A DNA stretch of 64,000 nucleotides from Arenicola marina (taxonomy: Eukaryota > Annelida > Polychaeta > Arenicolidae). Location of the stretch: NCBI GenBank assembly GCA_964019135.1, contig OZ025258.1, forward strand, positions 11,241,961-11,305,960, given 5' to 3'. The notes below the pieces were generated by a model. That model made no database searches, was not told the origin of the DNA, and saw only the letters and a list, made by a program, of their open reading frames with translations. A program made the translations under genes and the position numbers. This document shows, one piece after another, positions 1 through 9,943 of the stretch (the first letter of the stretch is position 1; every line of letters begins with the position of its first letter).

Positions 1-118
1 GACCACACAGACATAGCCACAGCAGGGCTCGAACTACCGATCCACGCGCCGTTAGGCTCTCAGTTGGGAAGAGCGCTTAATGCGAGCGCTCTAACCCACT
101 GAGCTATCGGGCGGCCCC
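1..118 (-). mobile_element. tRNA-derived SINE, head only, cut by window edge
   Basis: Read on the minus strand, this has a tRNA-like head with an A box (TAGCTCAGTGGGTTAGAGCG) and a B box (GTTCGAGCC), followed by the TGTGGC-ATGTCTGTGTGG segment found in the other copies of this family near 20.9, 27.3 and 47.4 kb. The body runs off the left edge. It is a SINE head rather than a tRNA gene, because the same head recurs with the same non-tRNA tail elsewhere in the window. Confidence 0.8.
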
Positions 119-629
119 GGTAATTAAGGTAACTGCGGTGGTTTGGTGGGATTGGTAAACCACAAAAGGCGTCATTGAAGGGTATATGAGCGACAATTGT
201 GGGATGGAACGATTATCTTTATAAGAATCACAGCAACGCAAAAAATATCTAGTATTTACAGGTAACAGATGATGCATTCATTGGAATATAAAATTTCCGA
301 GTATCGTCTTTGCTAAGCAACACTTACAGCTTAACTTAGTGTAACTGTTTTGATCTCATATATTGACCATGTAATAAAAACAAGAAACACATTATTGCAA
401 TTAAATCAAAGAACATAGTAACGTGGTCAAAGTCAATAATTATTGTCAGATAATTACAGAAACAGTTTTGCAATGATAACTCGCATCCATAGTGTATGCA
501 ATATATTAGATGATATGCCTTAAAGATATCCATACCATTTTCGTGTTTTTTTCTTAATAATGTCCAGCTTGGACGTGGTGGTATGTGATCAACACAATTC
601 AGTTAATGGTTTTGTTGCCGCACTTTCAG
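119..629 (+). other. Intronic sequence upstream of the GIMAP-Hint terminal exon
   Basis: AT-rich DNA with no recognisable coding signal. It ends in a good 3' splice site: a pyrimidine-rich stretch closing with CACTTTCAG at 629. The exons that would encode the start of the GTPase domain are not seen here and presumably lie left of the window. Confidence 0.6.
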
Positions 630-2864
630 TATCTCTTCAAGGATGAGATGCTGAAGCGAACGATCGTGATCTTCACCCACGCGGACACCGTCTTCACCAC
701 GATGACGATGGACGAGTACATCAACAAACAGCCCAAGAGGAGTCCCCTCTACCAGTTCATCGCCAAGGAGACCAACAAGAGGGTCATCGGGCTGAACAAT
801 GCTCCACAGTGCCGGTACCTGCAGGAGAGACAGCGGGACTTGCTCTTCCGGATGATATACCGAATGCAGGAAGAGCAGTCGAACAAGCCCTATTTGAACG
901 AGTTGTTCCTGGACGCGCAGGAGATCCGGACGCAGCGCCAGGGCCGGATGCTGGAGCAGAAGGAGAAGGCTAAGACCGAGGCGGTGGAGCGCGAGGCGGC
1001 CAGGCAGAAAGCCATGGTGCTCTACAGCAAGACGGTGGAAGAATCCTGCAAGCGGATCCTGAAGGGGAGCAAGAAATACGAGGACGAGGACGAGCTGATC
1101 CTTGATGTCAAAGCGGATGTCCATCAGGACCCCGAGGCCATCGACGCCATCCTGGAGCCGCTGAAGGGAGTCCCGCCGCTGACGCTGAACTACATGCTGG
1201 AGAACACGTGCCTGATTAAAGTCCGCAGCACGTGGGCCCTGTACAAGATCCGGAAGATCCGGATGGACGAGCTGGAGGAACTCATTAAAGGGTTAATCCG
1301 CCAGATGCAGCTTGAGGCCCGGACGGATCCCAACAAGCGTCCGGAGGATGAGGAGGTGATGAAGCGCGTTCTGGATCAGATGCCGGAGGACCAGAAGAAG
1401 GATATGTCCATGGATGCCATGCGCGCCGCCGTGCACGACATCGTCGACAAGGTCTGGCAGGAACAGCAGGAGGACCGCATCCGGGATGGCGACGCTGCGG
1501 GGGAGATCCGCACCGCGCCCAGCGACGTCCATCTGGATAAACAGCTGGACGACGTCGCCGAAGATTTATGGGGGGACGACTTTGATGAATTTGATGATGA
1601 TTTTTACCTGGATCGGCAAGGTGGCGGGGAGCAGCCGCCGCCCCTGCCGGCTGCAGGACCCGCTGGGGGCAAGCAACGGGCTAATTACGATGGATCGGAG
1701 ATGAGCTGGCTCTTCACTGGGAAGGATGGCAGCGGCGCCCCTCCTTACCCGCTACTCCCGGTGGGGATCACCCAGCCGGTCGGGGCCGGGGACCCGGCAG
1801 CTAGCGGGGGTAGTGCCGGCGGCGGCGGCCTGCCCTACCCGTCCATGCCCGGCGGGGGGTTCCCCGTGGCGGGACAGGTGCCGTCCGGCGCGCCCGTTAT
1901 GATCAAACCGCAGGCCATCCCCAAGCGGAAGCATAACGTCAGTGACTACTACGACTGGTTCTACGAGAAGCTGGACAAAAAGGCCGAGCAGTGGATGGCC
2001 CACGGGACACTGACGGCCAAAGACGCCAAGGAACTGGAGAGAGCCCTGAAGAATAACACCAAGATGCCGGCTAAGATACGCCTGCTGGCCAAGTCCGTGG
2101 TGAAAGAGCTGCCCGATGAGGGTCAGGCGTACTTCCAGGCCAATGAGGATGAAGTTGATATCGCGGTGAAGAACTACATCATCGGTCGCTATGGCGACCT
2201 AGATAACCTCAGTAAGAAGGTCCGGAAGAAGGTGAAATGTTTCCCGGGATCTGCCGTGGTGTTGGTTCGCGGGAAGGGCGCCTGTCCGATGAGCGAGTTG
2301 AGCGTGGGCGACCACGTGCTGACGGCTTCGGCCAATGGAAACACGTGCTTCGAGGAGGTCTTCGCGTTCAGTCACGCTGACGTCACAGCGCGCGCGGCGT
2401 TCCTGAAATTGACAACGGGAAACGGGACGTCGATTCTCGTATCCGAGGAACATCTCGTCCACGCGGGCGAGATCGGAGTGCTGCGACCCGCCTCTAGCGT
2501 CCGCGTCGGAGATGAACTATTCTGCCTCGAGGGGTATAAAGAGAAACCAACCATCGGCCAAGTAGATATCCAGGATTGTAGTATGTCTCACACCCTCGCC
2601 AGCGCCAAAGTCGTATCCATCGAGGAGGAAGTGTGTACCGGAGTGTATTGCCCCCACACCCCCGGGGGTTCTCTCGTGGTGGACGGGGTTCTGGCCTCGT
2701 GCTACACCACGGTCATTCCGGTGTGGCTGTCCCAGGCACTGCTCACACCCCCTTGGTGGCTGTACCGCCTCCTGCCCGGGTCCTGGTTCCGCTGGCTCTT
2801 CCCGTATGATCCGGATGAAGGTGTCCCCAGGCTGATGCAGCGGCTGGAGCAGCTGGTGTCATAG
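630..2864 (+). CDS. GIMAP/AIG1-like GTPase fused to a hedgehog-type Hint domain (terminal exon)
   Basis: A single long GC-rich exon in AT-rich surroundings, opening at the splice acceptor at 629. The open frame runs back to an ATG at 585, but that lies inside the intron and is not a credible start. The first ~90 codons look like the second half of an AIG1/GIMAP GTPase: TIVIFTHAD fits the G4 region and VIGLNNAP the G5 region, so G1-G3 must be upstream. A charged helical stretch, an acidic/Pro-Gly-rich linker and a second helical block follow. The C-terminus is a Hint/Hog domain: it starts CFPGSAVV (Cys codon at 2238-2240), has SELSVGDHVLT, a block-B-like SEEHL (His codon at 2451-2453) and the diagnostic GVYCPHTPGG...LASCYTTV. 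The tail of about 50 residues is hydrophobic and aromatic (PPWWLYRLLP), as in sterol- or adduct-recognition regions. Ser replaces the usual Thr of TxxH, and Lys rather than Gly precedes the Cys. Known Hint domains cleave just before this Cys; whether this one does is inference. Confidence 0.85.
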   Translation, partial: YLFKDEMLKRTIVIFTHADTVFTTMTMDEYINKQPKRSPLYQFIAKETNKRVIGLNNAPQCRYLQERQRDLLFRMIYRMQEEQSNKPYLNELFLDAQEIRTQRQGRMLEQKEKAKTEAVEREAARQKAMVLYSKTVEESCKRILKGSKKYEDEDELILDVKADVHQDPEAIDAILEPLKGVPPLTLNYMLENTCLIKVRSTWALYKIRKIRMDELEELIKGLIRQMQLEARTDPNKRPEDEEVMKRVLDQMPEDQKKDMSMDAMRAAVHDIVDKVWQEQQEDRIRDGDAAGEIRTAPSDVHLDKQLDDVAEDLWGDDFDEFDDDFYLDRQGGGEQPPPLPAAGPAGGKQRANYDGSEMSWLFTGKDGSGAPPYPLLPVGITQPVGAGDPAASGGSAGGGGLPYPSMPGGGFPVAGQVPSGAPVMIKPQAIPKRKHNVSDYYDWFYEKLDKKAEQWMAHGTLTAKDAKELERALKNNTKMPAKIRLLAKSVVKELPDEGQAYFQANEDEVDIAVKNYIIGRYGDLDNLSKKVRKKVKCFPGSAVVLVRGKGACPMSELSVGDHVLTASANGNTCFEEVFAFSHADVTARAAFLKLTTGNGTSILVSEEHLVHAGEIGVLRPASSVRVGDELFCLEGYKEKPTIGQVDIQDCSMSHTLASAKVVSIEEEVCTGVYCPHTPGGSLVVDGVLASCYTTVIPVWLSQALLTPPWWLYRLLPGSWFRWLFPYDPDEGVPRLMQRLEQLVS

Positions 2865-3264
2865 CAACCGGGACAACACCCTCGATATATATATCATATT
2901 GCGCATTGGCCTAATCCAATGGCTATATGGCTGTGCGATGTTGGCCCCAGTTACTGAATGTTAGAAGGCATTATCTGGTGTTTTGTTTTGTTAATTTTGT
3001 TAATCATTTGTTATTAAGAAGATGTATGCTATATATTGGGATATTAATCTGGTCGTGAGTTTATTACTGGAATGGATTGAGATATTCCATATGGCCATAT
3101 TAATAACCGGAGGGTCTTATTATGAGGTTCGGTGGATTAAAATAGTGGAGATTAATTAATACTGAGTCGTAATAAGAAGGTCGCTGAGAAATAGTGGATA
3201 TTAATTAATTAATTAATACTGTTCGTCAGAATACGATTATAGGTATAAATTTAGATTTATTAAC
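2865..3264 (+). other. 3' flank of the GIMAP-Hint gene
   Basis: AT-rich DNA with repeated ATTAATTAATACT-like stretches at about 3150-3225. ATTAAA occurs near 3136 but there is no convincing polyadenylation signal close to the stop. No further gene is seen. Confidence 0.4.
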
Positions 3265-3402
3265 AAAATGGATTGAGATGGTCCCTATATCCAGGTTTAT
3301 GAACAAAGTGGATTTTGATGGTCCGTATATGCAGGTTTATAAACAAAGGGGATTTTGATGGTCCTTATATCTAGGTCTATAGACAAAGTGATTGAGATGG
3401 TC
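3265..3402. repeat. 40-bp tandem repeat, about 3.5 units
   Basis: Units begin at 3265, 3305, 3345 and 3385. Each reads like AAAGTGGATTTTGATGGTCC followed by a TATAT...AGGTTTAT-AAC half, with a few substitutions between units. The last unit is partial. Confidence 0.85.
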
Positions 3403-4261
3403 GATATGTTAGGATGGCTTCCGATATTCGATACAAACCGGTTAAGTAACTACATTGATGAATGCATTATATGGCAGTAGCTTTATGCAGGTTAATTATG
3501 AACATGAAACTTAAAGGTTTGTTATGGCCAATAAAGGCATACACATCGCGCCACAATAGCCTAGACTTGAACATGATTTGCCGCAATCTGACGAAGACGT
3601 TACGTAACGTGATCCTACTTATTATATTTAATACAATGTTCGAAGCAGGGTATTCATCATGTTACATGTTGTGTGATAAATCTCACAGCAAAACAGCCGT
3701 CAGAATATATTGTCATCAAATGGCATTCCCTTCAAGCCAAATGCACAATTCAATTGAATAAACTGACCCTATATAATTATATATTATTGTTTTATATGTA
3801 TGCTATCTAGCTCTAATCCTGTGACTTGTTAAAAAATTGAAGGACGACCAGGATTTTCATGCATAATCCAGACTACGAATTCCAACATTGAACATGTAAC
3901 AAATCGATACCGACGCAGTTATTTGTCGAAAATTCGACTGGAATTTTTCAAAACTAATGACACTGGGCACTGAGAATTTTGAAAAGTGGACACTGGAGAC
4001 TGCCCCTCCCTCGTCCCTTTCATAATAAAATTACCCTATGTTATAGATGTATTAAAGTTTTCCTGTTTTTGCTTTATTATTCTAGTCCGGCGAAATATTC
4101 CACATTCAATCAGTGCACATGATTTTCATTTCGGTTCCCGACATATGCCGCGGAAACGACCTGAAACAATGGTGCTATCTGGTGGAGGAATCGCCTAATA
4201 TTAATAAAGTACCGTAATAGTATAGTAATCAATACAGTATGAGGCAGCATGGTGTAATATG
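3403..4261. other. Intergenic DNA, nothing recognised
   Basis: No supported gene. A segment near 3965-4020 containing CACTGAGAATTTTG and CACTGGAGACT resembles one at about 30560-30600 in the transporter gene, so it is probably a scrap of an interspersed repeat. Confidence 0.4.
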
Positions 4262-4455
4262 GAAGTCAAGTGACTTGTTGAGGTTTTAGGCCGTTTTTTG
4301 TGCACACAAGGGCTAAACTGGGCCGAGCTAGGAGGCTCTCGGGACAACAAAGAATGAATAGATGAAACAGGTTAGGTGCCTGGGCCCGGATTCAAAACCA
4401 GGATCTATTGATCTTCGATCTAGTGCGCTAACTGCTACACCAGGGAGGCCCACAG
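4262..4455 (-). mobile_element. tRNA-derived SINE, a different head from the main family
   Basis: On the minus strand the sequence shows CTGGTGTAGCAGTTAGCGCA (A-box-like) and, about 35 bases later, GGTTTTGAATCC (B-box-like), followed by an unrelated tail. The head starts near 4455 and the tail end near 4262 is uncertain. An intact tRNA fold was not established. Confidence 0.6.
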
Positions 4456-5860
4456 ATACAACATGGTAACGGAATTCGTCAGAGAGACGAAAAAAGCAAG
4501 CATCTCCCATCACTTTCAACCGAGTCTCACTTGCGACAAGACCCGAAGATTATCCATCGGTGATATAGCATGCTCAGTTAAAAAGAGTTTTTAAAAATGG
4601 CATTCAAATGCCGAATGCTTATCAATCTGCGGAAACTTACAGATTTCAGTTTATCTGTATCTTCAGCACATGATTAAATGAACCGACCTATATACATGGC
4701 AACACATTGATCATGCTAACTTATAACGGTTCTGGCATTGTAACCGCACACTGTGGACTTTGGCGTAAGCAAAACTGAATCCCCGCAATCCTGCTTTGAC
4801 TCCCTCGTCCAATGTCAGATGATTAATTGACCCAGCTTCATCGCTTCGACATTTTTAACACTGCCTCGTCTGTGTGTTAGGCCAACATGAATGTTGTTCC
4901 CTTATCCCCACCGATGACATGAAGTCTTAAAACTGTTGCACAATCCAGAAATGTTAACCTCCAGGTGAAGCCGTCACGAGACGTTTTTGTTTTGTTTCGA
5001 CAGCGTGTTGCGTTTTAGACGCCTAAACTTGTCCGGATGTCGCTTTTAACTGTTTAGACTTGAGCTTTCTGACCTGTCGGCTAAACTGGAGACCAGGTCT
5101 CTAATTCCTCGTTATCGTGTTGTTTATCTCGCGCTGACGTCCTGGCGAGACTGCAGCCAAAGCGGAAGCAAAATTTCTATCAGATTAAATACCTAATATA
5201 TGGAACGAGACTTAAAATTTGGGTCGATCTAGAATCGCGTGACGTATTTCATGCCGTTAATTAAGCCTCGAGAGATTAGAATGTTGTACATTTATATCTA
5301 ATCAGATATCAGCAATGCTGTAGACGGTGTGGTGGGAAGCGTGGCGGGAGCGATTGGTGGAGGGCGTGGGGTGAGGCTGGTGGGGCGGGGGGATAGGCTT
5401 AACGCGCGTATATGTTCCATCGGACCACTTGAAGACCGTTCTGATTTTCATCGTTAGTCTCGTTAAAGCTATTGTGTAGATGGCTATAATGCCGACTTTC
5501 AAAAATTCCTTTCCCCTCCTCATTGAACTGTATATTTTTAACTATTTTTCTTTCCCGCTTTACATAGACATTATTCAGAATGTCCTATACAAGTGCTGAA
5601 ATATTAAATAACGCAATTATTGCGAATGTTAAATTATTGTGACGCGCACTATGTGCATTTGAATGGGATTTAATTTGGGCATTTACCCGTATAGTTATGG
5701 CGTCTTCGCCAGTGTATTTCGGGTAATAACCGACGCGCTTGCAGTCATATGGGGTATTCTCCGCCCTACATCCACCCTTAACCTGTTTCTCGCTCGTTTG
5801 CGTGATGAAGTGGATACTTCCATGTACCGAGCGATAGTTACAGGAACAAAGAATCACTAC
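4456..5860. other. Intergenic DNA, nothing recognised
   Basis: Mixed-composition sequence with short chance open frames only. No repeat, RNA gene or coding signal is supported. Confidence 0.4.
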
Positions 5861-6795
5861 GAGTCTCTCTGCCCTCTCTCTCCCCTCGCTCTCCCTCCCT
5901 CGCCCTCTCTCTCTCTCCCTCAACCCCTCTTGCTCTCCCTATCTCGTTTCCGTAAACAATCACCTTGTCAGTCACGTCCACTTTAGCTCCCCCTGGTGGT
6001 AAGAGATTCACACCCACAGACACACAGCGACACCTGGTAACAGACCGCCGAGGACTGGAAATGGCTTCATGCTGGGCAATCTCCGTCGTGGCGGAGCCAC
6101 ATGAATTATGGACAGGGTGGAGGACCAATTAACGCCGGCCTACATTAATTAGTGACATCTCACCCGGGCGGTGAGTCGTGAGTCGGTGGGAGTGCGGGAA
6201 TGTATGGCAGAGACGGGGGTGGTCGACTCTGACCGCGCTTGTCATATTTATTAACAGTGTGTGATAACTGGTTCCGCATCCACTGACTGCTCCCCTCCCC
6301 CCTCCCCCCTCCGCCCTCACTCCTGCCCCCCCCCCCCCTCCCTCTCCCCGCCCTCGCCGAGCTCCCCACTCAATGTGTGGTTGAATGCAGCGTGTCATTA
6401 ACGGGAAACATTTTGAATGACTTCAGGGACTCTGGCTGGGAGAGACGAGAGTGGGGGTAGAGGGAAAGAGGGGTGGAGAGGGTGATAGGGGGGAGGAGGG
6501 AGAGGGACAAGAAGAGGGAGGGATACGGATAGAGAGAGGGCGGCACCGAAAGAGGGAGGGGGGACAATGACGGGAAAGGGGGGGGGGGTAGGGGGAGCTA
6601 GGGACGCGATTTAAAGAGGGTGGGAAATGGACAGGAAGAGGGAGGGGGGCAAGAGGAGGGGGGAGGAACGGGTGGAGAAATGTGAGGCAAAAAGAGAGGG
6701 AGGGGGCATTGGAGTGGGCTAGGGGGAGTTCGTGAGAGAGAGGAAAAGAGACGAAGATGTGGAGGGAGAGGACGGGAAGATAGAGATGGATGGGG
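5861..6795. repeat. Strand-asymmetric purine/pyrimidine-rich low-complexity tracts
   Basis: The + strand is pyrimidine-rich at about 5865-5945 and 6285-6360. It then switches to a nearly continuous purine-rich run at about 6433-6795 (GAGGGAGAGGGACAAGAAGA-like). Open frames called across it are Pro/Ser or Arg/Gly simple-sequence artefacts. Confidence 0.8.
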
Positions 6796-8255
6796 AGGGA
6801 GTGTGCATGCATGTTATATTGAGAAGACGATGATGACGTCAACAGGACAATTACCGGTGACATGGGGTCACTGGAACCCAAGCGCCACCTGGAGGGTGAA
6901 CGATTCCACTTGGCGTATGTTTCCCACTGCCTGTCGGACCCCACTGCCTTCTCCTCCGAGACATTGCGAGACTTCCCAACTATCCCGCGAGTTTGCTAAT
7001 CGGACATGAAGCGTCTTCCGGCATTCCGGGCGTCCTTTCCTTGACCTTGACTTTCACATTGTCTCCTGCACGTACCGTACGAATTTCGCCCCCATCTCCC
7101 CACCAACTTCACCCCCCTCCCCCCACACCCACCAACCGACTCCCACCCGACTCCCCAGGGACCTAATCGTGTAATGCGGCGTATGTAGCACCCTCTAGTC
7201 TAGCTGCCTTGGACTCCGCTAGGGATCTCCGTTGCGGATCTCTTTGTCTGCATTTTCAGACTACGCGCAATTATCATATAAAATTGCGCAGCGCATTTCT
7301 TCTCTCAGTAGCAGGGACCCAGCCTATGACTGATAAGACACGGTATCAGGCAAACAAAGGAAAGAGTTCGCTTTCAATATTATATATATATGACATATAT
7401 ATATATATGTTTACCAAAAAAACTTTGTTTAAAGATATCTATGGATACAGGCACCCGTATATGTATAAGCGAGTCCTTGTGACTGTGTCTGTATGTGCGG
7501 CGTATAGCGCTCTGTACTTGGTTTGTACTCCGCTCAAGTAGTAGGTTATCAATATTATTGTTTCATAGTGGGGCAGTAAGTCGCCAGCACTCCGCGACCA
7601 CAGTCTGAGTGGGACAACCCCTTCCCCCACCCCGGTATGCCGCCCACCGCCCCCTCCCTATACAACTCCCCCCCCCCCCGCCCCGCCCCACATTCCAACA
7701 TGCCCTCCACCACCACTTCCACCACTTCCCCCTTTCAGTCCTTTGCACCCCCCCCCCCACCTCCTTCCCGTCACTGTGACGGGTACGATGGGAAGCTTTT
7801 GCCGCCATTCAGTCGATTAACGGGAGATTAGGGTCGGTCCAGGGGTGCGGTGTGTTGATAAACAACGACTATCAAACCGGTTCACGGTTCACTGTTTGAT
7901 ATTATGGGCGGAATTGTCCAATTACTCCCACCCTCCTCCGCCGTTAAAAAAAGTCCTAGACATGGCTTAATCTGTGACTAAAAGTTCGGTGTTTAGTTGC
8001 CTGGCGAAACATAAGATGCGTTTATTTGGGTGGGGTATTGGCTGAAAGAACAGCAACTTTTATTGCAAGTGGCCGTGATATTCGATTTTTAGATCATATT
8101 GGGCTAGTAGACGGAATCACTCTCAGGAAGAAAGTATGAGAAACGCGTGAAGAAAAATGTCGTTCGCTTCCTCGCGTATTTTTTTCTCATCCTAGTTTGT
8201 AAAAAACACTAATAAATTCAAACATGTATGGACTGAAACCAAAATTTCATTTCGC

Positions 8256-8385
8256 CGTGAACTGGGAATGAGGAAACTAATTCTTCGTGAACTGGGAATG
8301 GGATATTAGCCGACCGCCGTGATCAAGGATTTTCCTTAATCGTGAACTGGGAATTTTAATATTAAATATCCGCGAATTGGGAAAT
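8256..8385. repeat. CGTGAACTGGGAAT motif repeated four times
   Basis: The 14-mer CGTGAACTGGGAAT occurs at 8256, 8287 and 8341, with a variant CGCGAATTGGGAAA at 8371, at irregular spacing. Looser relatives appear near 43915-44020, suggesting debris of a repeat family. Confidence 0.6.
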
Positions 8386-8693
8386 GGCCAAGTTATATCA
8401 TGTGTCCGCCTCTTTCATTGTATACGGGGAAAAAATATGTCCCAAAATGTTCTTATTTTTTAAGGCCTATCTAGGTAGATCTACATTATATCTTAAATTG
8501 TTTAAAGCAACATCATGCACACTTCGATTGTTGCATGTCTTAAACGTTCAATCGGTAACGGTAGTTAGTTTACGATCTCATAGTTTTGAGTTGGCATAAG
8601 ATATCAATCACAATTGTGGGTCAGTCTATAGTTATATTGAGGTCCTACCATGTACCAATCCCAAGCTCAGTGCAGTGCCTCGTATGTGTAGGA

Positions 8694-8728
<35 letters not shown>

Positions 8729-8737
8729 CGCAAGCAA
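8694..8737. repeat. (AAGC)n microsatellite
   Basis: About ten copies of the AAGC tetranucleotide, with one ACGC variant near the 3' end. Confidence 0.9.
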
Positions 8738-9943
8738 GCTACCGGTGGCATCTGTATCAGCAAACCCGCAGCTCTCGACCCATTCCCGTGACTTGTGTAA
8801 CCGTGTGTGGTAGCCATGGTCCCCCGGAGACCATTAAAGCGCCTCTACCGAGCACTGGGTGCGCATTGGACTACACCCGCGAGGCCCCGCTCCCCGGCCC
8901 ACCCACCCACCCACAGACACCCCTCTGCCCCCTCTCGCAGACGACAGGCCGAAAAGCGCGCGAAAACGCCGCGGACCAATCACGCGGTCCTGTACTGTAC
9001 TATATATATATATGCATTTGCGGATCGCAAAGTACTCTGACCGGGCGGTTTATGGCACAGGTCTGCGGGGTGTTCGGTTGGTTGTCTGTCACCATGGCTT
9101 CGTTAGAATAATCCACCAGCCGTTGCCGAGAGAGGTAGTCGTCCTTTTAGTCAAAGCTGATGCAGGAGGGAGAAAAATACCAAATCTCGCCTTAGGAACG
9201 TAGAGCCGTGGCGCGATGGCACCACGTGACAACATGTGACGACGGGACGAGAGCGGGAGCGGCTTCCCATGTTAAAAGCTCCGACTGCGGGAGGTTAAAG
9301 CGCAGTTATAACGGTGTGACTGTCCCGGGTCGCAGCTGACCCGACGAACGCTCCAATTACTTACTGGGACATGTCAACCGCAATCCGTCCATGGAGGAAG
9401 TTTAGATACGCAAGCAACGGCGACACGCGGCGGTGTAAAAGCGAAACACGCCGTGAGAGAGCGTGAAAAAAGCTGCCGCTGTTAATTGTTACTATAATAC
9501 GGAAGGCCCATGTTTCCTTCTGGCGTTTTATATGATGAGTGGATCGTATTTAATCTCGGTTCGTGTTGTCGTGTTGGCCAGCATACCGGGTCATAGACAG
9601 CATTATTCGCATGCGACGGTTGACATGTTCATCTACGCGACAGCGTCTCTAAGTGTGGATTAAAGACATGGCTATACACAGCGAAGCCGCCAATCGTTGC
9701 AAATCTGCTTTGAGCACTACCGTTATAAGTCATACGCACATATCGGAGCCGACATATTTGACATGGTATAACGCGTATGAGAACCGCGGTATGCCTGAAC
9801 AATTGTTCTATACCACTATTTCGGATATTGATATATTTCTCCTCGTGAAAAACAAATAATAGAATGACAATTTGGGAAATCCGTTGAGAATGCCGCAGTG
9901 AACCTTTAACTTAAGAGCTACGGACTCAAGGAGCTGCTCAACA

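Larger units (their letters stand above)
6796..9943. other. Intergenic DNA upstream of the transporter gene
   Basis: No gene is supported. A segment at about 7200-7345, containing GGGACCCAGCCTATGACTGA, resembles one at about 42220-42400 and is probably an interspersed repeat. C-rich stretches lie at 7080-7160 and 7630-7770. The last kilobase (about 8850-9350) is comparatively GC-rich and is the likely place for a transporter promoter, but I see no definite promoter element. Confidence 0.4.

Noticed and set aside
585-629. ATG at 585 as the start of the GIMAP-Hint protein
   Set aside because: A strong splice acceptor ends at 629, and the family's GTPase N-terminus is missing, so this ATG is intronic.
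603-1124. 173-codon minus-strand open frame opposite the GIMAP exon
   Set aside because: Antisense shadow of a GC-rich coding exon, with no recognisable domain.
6423-6944. 173-codon minus-strand Pro/Ser-rich open frame
   Set aside because: It translates a low-complexity pyrimidine-rich tract; no signal peptide or domain makes it credible.
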